Origin: Opitutales bacterium
GTDB taxonomy: Bacteria > Verrucomicrobiota > Verrucomicrobiia > Opitutales > UBA953
Direction of reading: 5' to 3'
DNA: 42,723 bases
NCBI GenBank assembly: GCA_030725715.1
Contig: JANRFG010000009.1
Location: 1 to 42,723 of the forward strand
Shown here: positions 32,735 to 42,642 of the stretch, piece after piece
How the letters are laid out: each line of letters begins with the position of its first letter
Position numbering within the stretch: the first letter of the stretch is position 1
The notes under the pieces: generated by a model
The model's database searches: none
Told to the model about the DNA's origin: nothing
The model's input: only the letters and a program-made list of their open reading frames with translations
Program-made: the position numbers and the translations under genes

Positions 32735-34069
32735 TCAGGCCACGCGCTCGACGACGAGCGGGGGCATGTTCGGGCGCTTCGGGGCGAGACGGTAGGCGTC
32801 GCGGAAATACGGCAGCGCCGCGTCGACCTTGGCCTCGTCGTTGTAATGGATCATGATCAGCGGCTCACCCTGCTTGACCTGCGTACCGACCTTGCGGATC
32901 TCGGTGACGCCGACCGCGGGGTCGAGCGTGCCGTCCTTGAGGGTGGCGAGGAGGCGGACGCCCTGGGCGATCTTGCCGGCGTCGATGGTGTGCACGTAGC
33001 CGCGCTTCGGGGCGGGCAGCTTGCGGATGAACTTCGCCTTGGGGAACTTCGAAGGATCGTCGATCCAGTCGGTCTTGCCGCCCTGGGCGCGGACCATCGC
33101 CTTGAACTTCTCGAGGGCGGAGCCGTCCTTGAGGTGCTTCTCGACGGTCTGCTTGGCGGAAAGGGTCGAACCAGCGACGCCGGCGAGGCGCACGACTTCC
33201 ATGCCCAGCTTGAGGACGAGGTCCTGCAGGTCTTCGGGGCCTTCGCCCTTCAGGAGGCGGACGGCTTCGAGGACTTCGAGGCCCGTGCCGACGGAGTCGC
33301 CGAGGGGCTGGTTGATGTCGGTCACGAGGGCCACGCACTTGCGGTTGAGCGAGCGGGCGACGCGGGTGACGATACGGGCGAGCTGCTTGGCCTGCTCGAG
33401 GTCGCGGATGAAGGAACCGTTGCCCCACTTCACGTCGATCACCAGGCCTTCGCAGCCTTCGGCGAGCTTCTTGGAGAGGATGCTGCCCGTGATGAGCGGG
33501 AGGGACGGGATCGTGCCCGTCTTCTGACGGAGCGTGTAGAGGATGTCGTCGGCCGGGGCGATCTCGCGGCACTGTTCGGTGACGGCGCAACCCACGCGCT
33601 CGAGCTGCTGGCGGAACTGGTCCATCGTGGCCTTGCCCTTGAAGCCCGGGATCGAGCTGAGCTTCTCGACGGTCGAGAGGCAGAACTCCTCGTCCTTGCC
33701 GTTCATGCCGGGCATGATGACGCCGGCGGCGGCGCCGAGCGGGCCGAGCACCATGGAAGTCTTGTCGCCCACGCCGCCGGTCGAGACCTTGGCGATCTTC
33801 GGCTGGGTGAGACGGTCGAGGTCGATGACGTCGCCCGAGAGACGAAGCTCTTCGGCGAGGAGCGCGGTCTCCTGCGCGGACATCTGCTTGAAGTAGATCG
33901 CCATCGCGAGGGCGGCCTGCTGCGCCTCCGGCATCTCGGCGTCCATGATCGAGTCGACGATATGACGGATCTCGTCGGCCGTGAACTCGCCGCCATCCCG
34001 CTTCTTCTCGATGAGAGAGGTGAAGGAGGGCTTCTCCTTACGCTTGTGGTCCAAGATTTTCTCTGTCAT
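32735..34069 (-). CDS. deoA: Thymidine/pyrimidine-nucleoside phosphorylase
   Basis: The enzyme splits thymidine (or uridine) with phosphate into base and (deoxy)ribose-1-phosphate for nucleoside salvage. The 444-residue product has the N-terminal helical domain (GGEFTADEIRHIVDSIMD) and the phosphate-binding KVSTGGVGDKTS. Further motifs are the SLPLITGSILSKKLAEG region, DVKWGNGSF and the C-terminal PYNP domain with GYVHTIDAGKIAQGVRLL. It cannot be decided by eye whether it is a strict thymidine or a pyrimidine phosphorylase. It stands alone; its start follows AATCCTAACTACTT, with no Shine-Dalgarno sequence. Confidence 0.92.
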   Translation of the reverse strand: MTEKILDHKRKEKPSFTSLIEKKRDGGEFTADEIRHIVDSIMDAEMPEAQQAALAMAIYFKQMSAQETALLAEELRLSGDVIDLDRLTQPKIAKVSTGGVGDKTSMVLGPLGAAAGVIMPGMNGKDEEFCLSTVEKLSSIPGFKGKATMDQFRQQLERVGCAVTEQCREIAPADDILYTLRQKTGTIPSLPLITGSILSKKLAEGCEGLVIDVKWGNGSFIRDLEQAKQLARIVTRVARSLNRKCVALVTDINQPLGDSVGTGLEVLEAVRLLKGEGPEDLQDLVLKLGMEVVRLAGVAGSTLSAKQTVEKHLKDGSALEKFKAMVRAQGGKTDWIDDPSKFPKAKFIRKLPAPKRGYVHTIDAGKIAQGVRLLATLKDGTLDPAVGVTEIRKVGTQVKQGEPLIMIHYNDEAKVDAALPYFRDAYRLAPKRPNMPPLVVERVA

Positions 34070-34271
34070 AAGTAGTTAGGATTGTGAAGGTTAGGGCCAT
34101 TCTGCGGAGGACAGGGAGGCGGACTCGCTGTGATGTAAGATTTTCTTGAAAAGTCGAGCCTAAACAGGCAAGGCGACCCTTGAGCGCCAAAAAGACCCTC
34201 CCTCGCCTGCGTTAGACGACGTAATCCCCCCTGATTCGGCCTAGGAGGTCTTTCTAGAAGGAAGGCAGGAC

Positions 34272-35357
34272 TTACCTCAGGCGACCCTGATAAAGGGCGT
34301 CTGAGCCGACCAGGGAGGCCCGGAGGAGCCCCGCCGGGAACGTCACCCCATCCTGCCAGCCAGGCGCCGTCGGATCGCCGGTACGCGGCGCGACGAAGGC
34401 ATACAGGTAGTCCGCGGCGCCGGTCGCCAGCATGGACGCCGCGAGCCGCGGGCCGGCTTCGACGAGCACGCCGGTGATCTTCTCCTGGGCGCAACGTTCC
34501 GCCCAGACCTGAAGGAAGGAAGCTTCGTCGCCGACCAAGGACCAGACCTGCACGCCCTCGGCCTCATACCAGGCGAGGTCGGACTTCTTGGCGGCGGCGC
34601 CGAGGCCGACGACGATGGTGCGCGTGTGGTGCGCGTCCTGGAAGAGATTCAATCCGGTCCGCCCGGCGGTCTTGAAATGACGGTCCAGCACGAAGCGCAC
34701 CGGACAGGTCTCGCCGTCGTCGCCGCGCGCGGTGAGGCGCGGGTTGTCGGCGAGCGCGGTGTCGGCGCTCACGGCGATGGCCGGGAAGAGCCGACGTAGG
34801 CGATGCACATAAGCCTGCGCGGCCGGACCGGTGATCGCCCTGCCCTGCCCGGCCGGCAAGGTCAGCTTACCGTCGAGCGTCGACGCGACCTTGAGCGCGA
34901 TGAGCGGCGTGCCGCGTGCGATCCAGTGATTGAAGATGAGATTCAGTTCGGCGCATTCCTCGCCGAGCACGCCTTCGACGACCGCCACGCCCTTGGCGCG
35001 CAGGAGATCGAGGCCATGGCCGGCGTGGGCCGGATTCGGATCGCGGGCGCCCACGACCACGGTGCGGAAGCCCGCCGCCAGGATGGCGTCCACGCAAGGC
35101 GGGGTGCGCCCGTGCGTGCAGCACGGCTCCAACGTGACGTGCAGGACCGCGTCGGCGGCGGGCTTACGTCCCAGGGCGCGCAGGGCCATGACCTCGGCAT
35201 GCGGCTCGCCGGCCTTGGCGTGGAAGCCTTCGGCGACGATCTTCCCGCCCTCGGTGATGACCGCCCCCACCATCGGGTTCGGGTGCGTCCGTCCCCAAGC
35301 CTGACGGGCGAGCTCGAGGGCTCGCCGCATCGGAGGCTCGGAAGCGGGCACGGACAC
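34272..35357 (-). CDS. ribD: Riboflavin biosynthesis deaminase/reductase RibD
   Basis: RibD deaminates and then reduces the pyrimidine intermediate of riboflavin synthesis. The 361-residue bifunctional protein has the deaminase zinc site HAEVMAL and LEPCCTHGRTPPCVDAI. It is followed by the reductase domain beginning LIALKVASTLDGKLTLP and containing VSADTALADNPRLTAR and LVEAGPRLAASML. It starts with GTG, 2 nt after the helicase stop, so it shares that transcript. No other rib genes are near, and no FMN riboswitch is visible. Confidence 0.94.
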   Translation of the reverse strand: MSVPASEPPMRRALELARQAWGRTHPNPMVGAVITEGGKIVAEGFHAKAGEPHAEVMALRALGRKPAADAVLHVTLEPCCTHGRTPPCVDAILAAGFRTVVVGARDPNPAHAGHGLDLLRAKGVAVVEGVLGEECAELNLIFNHWIARGTPLIALKVASTLDGKLTLPAGQGRAITGPAAQAYVHRLRRLFPAIAVSADTALADNPRLTARGDDGETCPVRFVLDRHFKTAGRTGLNLFQDAHHTRTIVVGLGAAAKKSDLAWYEAEGVQVWSLVGDEASFLQVWAERCAQEKITGVLVEAGPRLAASMLATGAADYLYAFVAPRTGDPTAPGWQDGVTFPAGLLRASLVGSDALYQGRLR

Positions 35358-35359
35358 GA

Positions 35360-36547
35360 TCAGCGGTTGCGCTTACGCGAGACCGCGGCGGCCTTGGGGC
35401 CACCCGGGGTCAGCTGCGGTTCGGAGTAGTAACGGAAACCTTCGAGCTTACGGCGCTCGATGCCGCGACCGAGGAGGACTTCGATCTGCTGCAGATGGTG
35501 CATCTCGTCCGGCGAGTAGAGCGTGAAGGCTTCGCCTTCGGCGGAAGCGCGGCCGGTGCGGCCGATACGGTGGACGTAATCTTCGGCGTGCTCGGGCACG
35601 TTGTAGTTGATGACGTGCGTGACGCCGCGGATGTCGAGGCCGCGGGAAGCGATGTCGGTCGCCACCATGATGCTGAACTTACCGGACTTGAAACCGGCGA
35701 GCGCGGCGGCGCGTTCGGACTGCGTTCGGTCGGCGTGCATCGTGGCGACGGGCGTACCGTGGCCTTCGATCCACTCGGCGATGCGGTCGGCGTCGCGCTT
35801 GGTGCGGGTGAAGACGATGACGGACTTGTAGCCGCTCTTGTTGAGCAGGGCCAGCAGCAGGTCGTATTTCTGGAAGATGTCGACCGGGTAGATCGCGTGG
35901 TCGACCGTGTCGGCGGCGCCGAGACCGGTGCGGACGTCGACGGTCACCGGATCGCGGAGGGCCCAGCCGGCGATGCGGCCGATGGCGTCGGAGATCGTGG
36001 CCGAGAAGAGCAGCGTCTGGCGGTCCTTCGGGCAGTAGTTGACGATGCGGGTGACGTCCTCGATGAAGCCCATGTCGAGCATGCGGTCGACTTCGTCCAT
36101 GATCAGCATCTGGATGGACTTCAGATCGAGGATCTTCTGCTCATGCAGGTCGAGCAGGCGGCCCGGGGTGGCGATGACGACGTCGACGCCCTCTTCGAGC
36201 GCCTTGACCTGGGCGCCGTAGCCCACGCCGCCGTAGAGGAGCGCGGTGCGGGTGCCGAAGTGCTTGCCGTATTTCTGGAAGTTCTCGTCGACCTGGACGG
36301 CGAGTTCGCGCGTCGGGACGAGCACGAGGCAGCGGGGCTTGCCGGCGGCGGGACCGAGGAGCGAGAGCGTCGGGAGCGCGAAGGCGGCGGTCTTGCCGGT
36401 ACCGGTCTGGGCGGCGCCGATGATGTCCTTACGGGCCATGATGGCCGGGATGGCCTGGGCTTGGATCGGGGTCGGGGTCACGTAGCCGTGTTCGGCTAAG
36501 GAGCGCAGGACTGGCTCGGGCAGACCGAGGTCGGAAAACGTAGACAT
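35360..36547 (-). CDS. DEAD-box-family RNA helicase with DEVD motif II
   Basis: The 395-residue product is an ATP-dependent RNA helicase of the RhlE/DeaD type. It has the Q motif (VTPTPIQAQAIP), Walker A AQTGTGKT and PTREL. Motif II is LIMDEVDRMLDMGF, so DEVD instead of DEAD. SAT, VFTRTKRDADR, ATDIASRGLDI and HRIGRTGRA follow. The C-terminal tail is short and basic (AAAVSRKRNR), so it lacks the long Gly/Arg or RNA-binding extensions of DeaD. It leads a two-gene transcript with ribD. Confidence 0.94.
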   Translation of the reverse strand: MSTFSDLGLPEPVLRSLAEHGYVTPTPIQAQAIPAIMARKDIIGAAQTGTGKTAAFALPTLSLLGPAAGKPRCLVLVPTRELAVQVDENFQKYGKHFGTRTALLYGGVGYGAQVKALEEGVDVVIATPGRLLDLHEQKILDLKSIQMLIMDEVDRMLDMGFIEDVTRIVNYCPKDRQTLLFSATISDAIGRIAGWALRDPVTVDVRTGLGAADTVDHAIYPVDIFQKYDLLLALLNKSGYKSVIVFTRTKRDADRIAEWIEGHGTPVATMHADRTQSERAAALAGFKSGKFSIMVATDIASRGLDIRGVTHVINYNVPEHAEDYVHRIGRTGRASAEGEAFTLYSPDEMHHLQQIEVLLGRGIERRKLEGFRYYSEPQLTPGGPKAAAVSRKRNR

Positions 36548-36665
36548 ATGGTCGGGTTAGAAAGCGATACGCTGGGGCAAAGGGAAAGGATAAAGGGAGG
36601 AAAACTCGGCCGTGAAGCCAAACCGCGGCCAAGGACGGGGCTTTTGCCCACCTTCGGGTCCGGGT

Positions 36666-36694
36666 TTGACAATCCTCCCGAGATTCCCTGCATA
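36666..36694 (+). promoter_or_regulatory. tRNA-His promoter
   Basis: Consensus TTGACA (36666-36671), a 17-nt spacer, TGCATA (36689-36694). The predicted transcription start is near 36701, at the foot of the hairpin described next. Confidence 0.55.
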
Positions 36695-36700
36695 GGACTT

Positions 36701-36718
36701 CCTTCCTTTCGAGGAAGG
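36701..36718 (+). other. UUCG-tetraloop hairpin at the 5' end of the tRNA-His precursor
   Basis: CCTTCCT-TTCG-AGGAAGG is a perfect 7-bp stem with a TTCG loop, ending 6 nt before the tRNA. It would form the very 5' end of the precursor and could protect it or guide RNase P. It has no T-run in either direction, so it is not a standard terminator. Confidence 0.5.
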
Positions 36719-36724
36719 ACGCAC

Positions 36725-36802
36725 GGTGGTTGTAGCTCAGTTGGTTAGAGCACTGGTTTGTGGTACCAGGGGTCGGGGGTTCAAGTCCCCTCAATCACCC
36801 CA
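36725..36802 (+). tRNA. tRNA-His (GTG anticodon), CCA encoded
   Basis: The cloverleaf reads GTGGTTG acceptor, D arm GCTCAGTTGGTTAGAGC, anticodon stem CTGGT/ACCAG around loop TTGTGGT (anticodon GTG) and T arm GGGGGTTCAAGTCCCC. The acceptor 3' strand is CAATCAC, then C73 and encoded CCA. The extra G at 36725 pairs with C73, the G-1 typical of tRNA-His. Confidence 0.97.
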
Positions 36803-36808
36803 CTTTGC

Positions 36809-36844
36809 AAGAGCCTCGGAGCAATCCGGGGCTCTTCTCTTTTA
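36809..36844 (+). terminator. tRNA-His terminator
   Basis: AAGAGCCTCGG pairs with CCGGGGCTCTT (one G-T pair) around AGCAAT, followed by CTCTTTT. It starts 6 nt after the tRNA CCA. Confidence 0.85.
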
Positions 36845-36850
36845 GCCCCT

Positions 36851-36886
36851 GGCCTACCCCGACCCCAATCCCTACCCCTACCCCTG
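36851..36886 (+). repeat. C-rich telomere-like repeat, copy 3
   Basis: GGCCTACCCC, GACCCCAAT and CCCTACCCCTACCCCTG units lie between the tRNA-His terminator and the 3' end of the small membrane protein gene. It starts with the same ten bases as copy 2. Confidence 0.6.
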
Positions 36887-36895
36887 CTGGGCGTC

Positions 36896-37393
36896 TCAGC
36901 CGTGCGCGCCCTTGGACTTGAAGTAGGCCTCGATGGCGTCGCGGATGGCCTTCTCGAACTCATCGTCCTTGGCCTTGATCTCGGCGTCGATCGTCGGCTC
37001 ACCGACCTGGGCGCCGCGGCGGAACCACTTCTCGCCACTGAAGGAGAAGTGCTGGCCGTAGTAGCTGGCGTAGGTGACGTGGAATTTATAACCCGACGGA
37101 TAGTTGGTCAGGAACACCGAAGCCTTCGCCACCGGGTAGTCAGGCTTCACCTTGAGCAAGGCCTTGCGCACTTCGGCGGTCACCTCCTTCGAGTCGCACT
37201 TGATCTTGTTATCCATGAAGCGCGCGTCGTCGAACTCGACGTCCATCGGGAAGAACACGCCGGACTTCATGCCGTTGAACGCGGTACCGGGGACGCCGAA
37301 GTAAAGCAAGGCGGCCGACACGAGGGTCACGGCGATCAGCGAGGCCATGACGGCCATCGGATGCATCGGCTTCTTCAGTTCGACGGAACACAT
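36896..37393 (-). CDS. Single-pass membrane protein of unknown function
   Basis: I do not recognise this 165-residue protein. It has a short cytoplasmic N-terminus, one membrane helix at about residues 13-36 (VMASLIAVTLVSAALLYFGV) and a soluble, presumably periplasmic domain. That domain has many charged residues and a repeated acidic/basic helix at the end (EIKAKDDEFEKAIRDAIEAYFKSKG). The start ATG at 37393 was preferred over 37429 because a promoter lies between them; a further ATG nine codons in is possible. It follows the giant cytochrome c protein on the same strand but has its own promoter. Confidence 0.75.
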   Translation of the reverse strand: MCSVELKKPMHPMAVMASLIAVTLVSAALLYFGVPGTAFNGMKSGVFFPMDVEFDDARFMDNKIKCDSKEVTAEVRKALLKVKPDYPVAKASVFLTNYPSGYKFHVTYASYYGQHFSFSGEKWFRRGAQVGEPTIDAEIKAKDDEFEKAIRDAIEAYFKSKGAHG

Positions 37394-37401
37394 GGGCGAA
37401 A

Positions 37402-37429
37402 GAGATAGATAGCCCTCGCCCCGAATCAA
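37402..37429 (-). promoter_or_regulatory. Promoter of the small membrane protein gene
   Basis: On the minus strand: TTGATT (37429-37424), a 16-nt spacer, TATCTC (37407-37402), 8 nt, ATG at 37393. The -10 shares TATCT with galE, leuS and queD. The -35 lies inside the upstream terminator hairpin. Confidence 0.5.
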
Positions 37430-37446
37430 TCAGATTGGGGTGAGGG
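37413..37446 (-). terminator. Probable terminator of the cytochrome c protein gene
   Basis: Arms CCCTCGCCCCGAATC (37413-37427) and GATTGGGGTGAGGG (37433-37446) pair with one G-T pair and one bulge. On the minus strand a moderately T-rich CTATCTATCTCTTT follows. Confidence 0.6.
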
Positions 37447-37454
37447 CCGTCGGC

Positions 37455-40382
37455 TTACTTCAGCGTCTGGAGGTAGGCCTTCACGTCCTCGAGCTCCTGC
37501 GGCTTGAGGATCAGGCCCATCGGGGGCATCGGGGAGACGCCGAGCTTCTCGAAGCCCTTCGCGAGGACCTTGTTGGGCTCGACCAGGGATTCGTGGATGT
37601 AGGTGGGCGTCGCGCGGGTGGCGATACCGTCAAGCGCGGGTCCGATGGCGCTGCCCTTCCCTCCCACCATGTGACAGATGGCGCAAGCGGCCGTGGGATG
37701 TTTCCAGAAGATGTCCGCTCCGCGGGCTGGCACGCCGGCGGTCACCGCAGCCTCGCCGGCGAGGGTCAGCTCGGAGAGGCGGACGTCGTCATAGAAGGAA
37801 TCACCGGTGGCGACGTGCAGCAGGTTGATGCTGGCCTTGGTACGCTTGCCGCTGTTGAAGACGACCTCGACCTCGGTCCAGTCGGAGTCACGGGCGGTGA
37901 CCTTCTCGGTCTCGGCGCGGCCGATATGGTCGTTGAGGCTGGCCTTGCCGCGCATCGCATGGGTCTTGATCCAGGCGCTGAGACGGTAGTCGGTGTTCGG
38001 CTTGAGTTCGACGTCGGCGAAGAAGCTCGTGTCGGCCTCGCCACGGGTGATGGCGCGCATGGCGTGCTTGCCGGAGCGCACGTTCTTCGGGTCGATGACG
38101 ATGCCCCAGTTGGCGTCCTTGTTGCCCGCGCGCTGGCCGTAGTCGCGGCGCTTCCAACCGAGCGGGGTCTTCTTGTCGTCAGCGACTTCTTCGAAGCCAG
38201 GATTAGGCAGCAGGTTCGGGCCTTCGACGTAAGTCGCGGTCTTGTGCTTCTTGGCGAGCAGGCGGGAAGCCTCGTTGAGCCATTCGTCGGACTTCACCGC
38301 CGGATCGGCGGCGAGCTGACGCACGAGCGTCTGGACTTCCGGGGAAGTCGGGAAATCGGCGAGCTTCACGAGGGCGGCCAGTCGGGTGGCCGGGGCCTTG
38401 TCGGCCACGACGCCCGCTCCGTAGAAGAGCTTCTGGGCGGCGGCATCGGCGCCGAGGGCGCGAATGGCGTTGCGACGGAGCTCGGGCGAAGCGGACAGCA
38501 GCGCGGCCTGATGGGTGGCGGCATCGAGTTCGCCGAGGCCGTGAAGGGACCAAAGGGCGTGGATAGCTGCGACGTCGGCGGAGGACTTAGTCACGAGCTC
38601 GCGGAGGGCCGGACTGAGGTCCTGCTTCTTGCCTTCGACGATCAGGCGCTGGGCGCGGAGACGGCCATACTGCGTGCCACCGGAGAGACCGGCGAGGAGT
38701 TCGGCGGAGGATTCACCCTGCGCAGCCTTGGCGACGCTGCCGGACTTATCCCAGACGATGCGATAGATACGGCCGCGGGCATGGTCACGCAGGTCGTTCT
38801 CGTGCGCGCCGCCGACGCCGGTCTTGGCGTCGTAGCCGCCGCGGTTCACGCTCGGGGTCGGGTTGTGCTGGATGATGAAGTTCTGCCAGTCGGCGAACCA
38901 GATGGCGCCGTCGGGGCCGACTTCGGCGAAGACCGGGGACATCCATTCGTCGGAGCTGGCGACGAGGCTGTAGCCATCCTTGGCGACGTAGCCGGCGCCG
39001 GCGGGTTGGACGTCCATGAGGCCGATGAGCTTCATCGTCGGCTCGCAGACCATCGCCTTGCCCTGCAGTCGCTCAGGCAGCTGCGGAGAATAGATGAAGG
39101 TCGCGCCGGCCGCGGCGGTCCAGCCGCCCATCACGTCGACCTGACGGAAATTCGGGGTGATCGTGTGCGCCTTGTCGACGACGTTGATCTTCTTGGCCGA
39201 CATGCCGCGCGAACCCTTGGCCCAGGCCGTGGCGGGGATGCCGCCGAAGAAGATCGGGGCGTTGTTGGCCGTACCACCGAAGGAGTCGCCGGCGGCGTTG
39301 GCGCCGTAACCCCAGGTGTTGTTGGAGAACTGGTGGAGGAACTCGAGCTTGGCGCCGTCCGCGCTGAAGCGGTAGCTGCCCATCGCGAAGTTTTTCTTCT
39401 CACCGCCGACTTCGCCGGTGAAGCCGCTGTAGCCGACCGCGCCGCGGAGCCAGTTGTCGTAACCGTAGGACAGGCTGCTCGCCTGCGCGTGGGTATCGCG
39501 GATGCCCCAGCCGGTCATGATGACCTGACGGACGTCGGCCTTGTCGTCGCCGTCGGTGTCCTTGAGGAAGACGAAGTTCGGGGACTGGGCGACGATCACG
39601 CCGCCGTTGGCGAAGACGAGGCTCGTCGGGATGTTGAGCTTGTCGGCGAAGACCGTGAACTTGTCCGCCTTGCCGTCGCCGTCAGTGTCTTCGCAGATCT
39701 TGATGGAGTCATTACCCTTCTGCTGGTCTTCCATGACGCCGTGCGGGTAGTCGCGGGTCTCGGCGACCCAGAGGCGGCCACGGGCGTCCCAGGCGAACGC
39801 GATCGGCTTCATGATGTCGGGCTCGGCGGCGAAGAGCACCAGCTTCATGTCGGCCGGGACCTGGGTGCGCTCCATGCTGCCCTTGACCGAATAAGGCTTC
39901 TGGAAAGTCAGCGGCTCAGGGCGCTTCTCGTAATTGGCGACGTTGCCGTTCTTCTCGCGGACCTCGGGCTCACGCTGGGCGAGGAAAGCCTGCCAGGCGG
40001 ACTTACGGTCGGCCGACAGCGAGGCTTCGAGCTGCGGACGGAAACCCGCGGCATTCGTGTCGGCCTTGATGACGAGTACCGGCACCAGCGCGCCGGAAGG
40101 CAGCTTGATGACGTTGTTCAGGGCCGGCGAACCATCGGCCTTCGGCTTCACCGCCAAGGCGTCGTAGCGCTCAAGCGTCGCGGCGTCGGGAGTCGCGCCC
40201 GTCGCGTAGTCGAACCAGATCGCATCGCGACCGAGCTCGGCCATCAGCGAGTGGAGCGGGCCGACGGCGGACTGCTCTTCGCCCGAGGCGTCGAGATAGA
40301 GGATGCGAATCGGACCGGAGGTCGGCGCGGCGGAGGCGAGGACGGCGAAGCAGGCCGACAGGATGGCGACGAAGGGGCGCAT
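37455..40382 (-). CDS. Secreted PVC-type propeller protein with HEAT-like, carbohydrate-binding-like and cytochrome c domains
   Basis: The 975-residue product has a signal peptide (MRPFVAILSACFAVLASAA). A short ThuA-like remnant follows (about 22-100; IRILYLDASG, TLERYDALAV). The beta-propeller (about 180-545) is typical of the Pirellula/Verrucomicrobium-type 'membrane-bound dehydrogenase' family (LFAAEPDIMKPIAFAWDARG, TDGDGKADKFTVFADKLNIPTSL). A HEAT-like helical part (about 560-715), a CBM4/9-like jelly roll (NLLPNPGFEEV, about 725-880) and a cytochrome c domain complete it. The last has the haem motif CAICH near 897 and a candidate Met ligand in PMPPM near 954. It is probably a periplasmic oxidoreductase for a sugar or related substrate; the substrate is unknown. 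The ATG at 40382 was chosen because the signal peptide starts there. Confidence 0.85.
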   Translation of the reverse strand: MRPFVAILSACFAVLASAAPTSGPIRILYLDASGEEQSAVGPLHSLMAELGRDAIWFDYATGATPDAATLERYDALAVKPKADGSPALNNVIKLPSGALVPVLVIKADTNAAGFRPQLEASLSADRKSAWQAFLAQREPEVREKNGNVANYEKRPEPLTFQKPYSVKGSMERTQVPADMKLVLFAAEPDIMKPIAFAWDARGRLWVAETRDYPHGVMEDQQKGNDSIKICEDTDGDGKADKFTVFADKLNIPTSLVFANGGVIVAQSPNFVFLKDTDGDDKADVRQVIMTGWGIRDTHAQASSLSYGYDNWLRGAVGYSGFTGEVGGEKKNFAMGSYRFSADGAKLEFLHQFSNNTWGYGANAAGDSFGGTANNAPIFFGGIPATAWAKGSRGMSAKKINVVDKAHTITPNFRQVDVMGGWTAAAGATFIYSPQLPERLQGKAMVCEPTMKLIGLMDVQPAGAGYVAKDGYSLVASSDEWMSPVFAEVGPDGAIWFADWQNFIIQHNPTPSVNRGGYDAKTGVGGAHENDLRDHARGRIYRIVWDKSGSVAKAAQGESSAELLAGLSGGTQYGRLRAQRLIVEGKKQDLSPALRELVTKSSADVAAIHALWSLHGLGELDAATHQAALLSASPELRRNAIRALGADAAAQKLFYGAGVVADKAPATRLAALVKLADFPTSPEVQTLVRQLAADPAVKSDEWLNEASRLLAKKHKTATYVEGPNLLPNPGFEEVADDKKTPLGWKRRDYGQRAGNKDANWGIVIDPKNVRSGKHAMRAITRGEADTSFFADVELKPNTDYRLSAWIKTHAMRGKASLNDHIGRAETEKVTARDSDWTEVEVVFNSGKRTKASINLLHVATGDSFYDDVRLSELTLAGEAAVTAGVPARGADIFWKHPTAACAICHMVGGKGSAIGPALDGIATRATPTYIHESLVEPNKVLAKGFEKLGVSPMPPMGLILKPQELEDVKAYLQTLK

Positions 40383-40520
40383 AGGGTATGCAATAAGCCA
40401 AAGCCCCCAAGGTTCTGAAGCAACCCGCAGAATCGTCAAAAAGTGGGCAATCCCGACCGCGGCAGCGGCTGGGGTGTCGTAAAAATGAAAGGCCCTGGCT
40501 GGCCGGCGGCCCACTCGGCC

Positions 40521-40548
40521 AAAAAAACGGCGCCCAGATGGGCGCCGT
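40521..40548 (-). terminator. groEL terminator
   Basis: A perfect 9-bp stem ACGGCGCCC/GGGCGCCGT with an AGAT loop is followed on minus by TTTTTTT (40527-40521). Confidence 0.92.
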
Positions 40549-40574
40549 GTTCAGGGAGCGATCGCTCAGCGACC

Positions 40575-42200
<1,626 letters not shown>

Positions 42201-42230
42201 GTTGGTGTGGTTTGAGAGTTGGGGGTTAGA

Positions 42231-42536
42231 TTATTCGACGACGGCGAGGATCTCTTCTTCGCGGAGGAGGAGGTAGATCTCTTCGTTGAGCTTCACTTCC
42301 GTGCCGGCGTACTTGCCGACGAGGACCTTGTCGCCGACCTTGACGTTGAAGGCGACCTTCTTGCCGTCCTTGTCGAGGGCGCCGGTGCCGAGGGCGATGA
42401 CCTTGGCTTCTTGCGGCTTCTCCTTGGCGGAGTCCGGGATGATGATGCCGCCCTTGATTTCTTCAGCCTCTTCGATGCGCTGGAGGAGGACGCGATCGCC
42501 GAGGGGCTTGACGCTGGGTTTGGTGTTTTTGGCCAT
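42231..42536 (-). CDS. groES: 10 kDa co-chaperonin GroES
   Basis: GroES caps the GroEL ring. The 101-residue product has [23 protein letters not shown] split around the mobile loop, then [19 protein letters not shown], and [15 protein letters not shown]. The ATG at 42536 ([14 protein letters not shown]) was chosen over an in-frame ATG at 42623 because it fits the family. The leader just before ATG is ACCCAAACACCCACC. No CIRCE element (TTAGCACTC-N9-GAGTGCTAA) is found upstream. Confidence 0.97.
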   Translation of the reverse strand: MAKNTKPSVKPLGDRVLLQRIEEAEEIKGGIIIPDSAKEKPQEAKVIALGTGALDKDGKKVAFNVKVGDKVLVGKYAGTEVKLNEEIYLLLREEEILAVVE

Positions 42537-42642
42537 GGTGGGTGTTTGGGTAGAGGTTAGTCCTTGCGGACGGGAGTGGGGTTGCAGAACAGATGCCAAA
42601 GCCGTTTCGCCGAGGTTTAGCAAACGATTTAGGGGTTTTTCT

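Noticed and set aside
34070-34271. FMN riboswitch or terminator between ribD and deoA
   Set aside because: The gap lies downstream of ribD and upstream of deoA. AAAGACC and GGTCTTT words are about 50 nt apart with an imperfect fit, and no FMN-aptamer core is visible.
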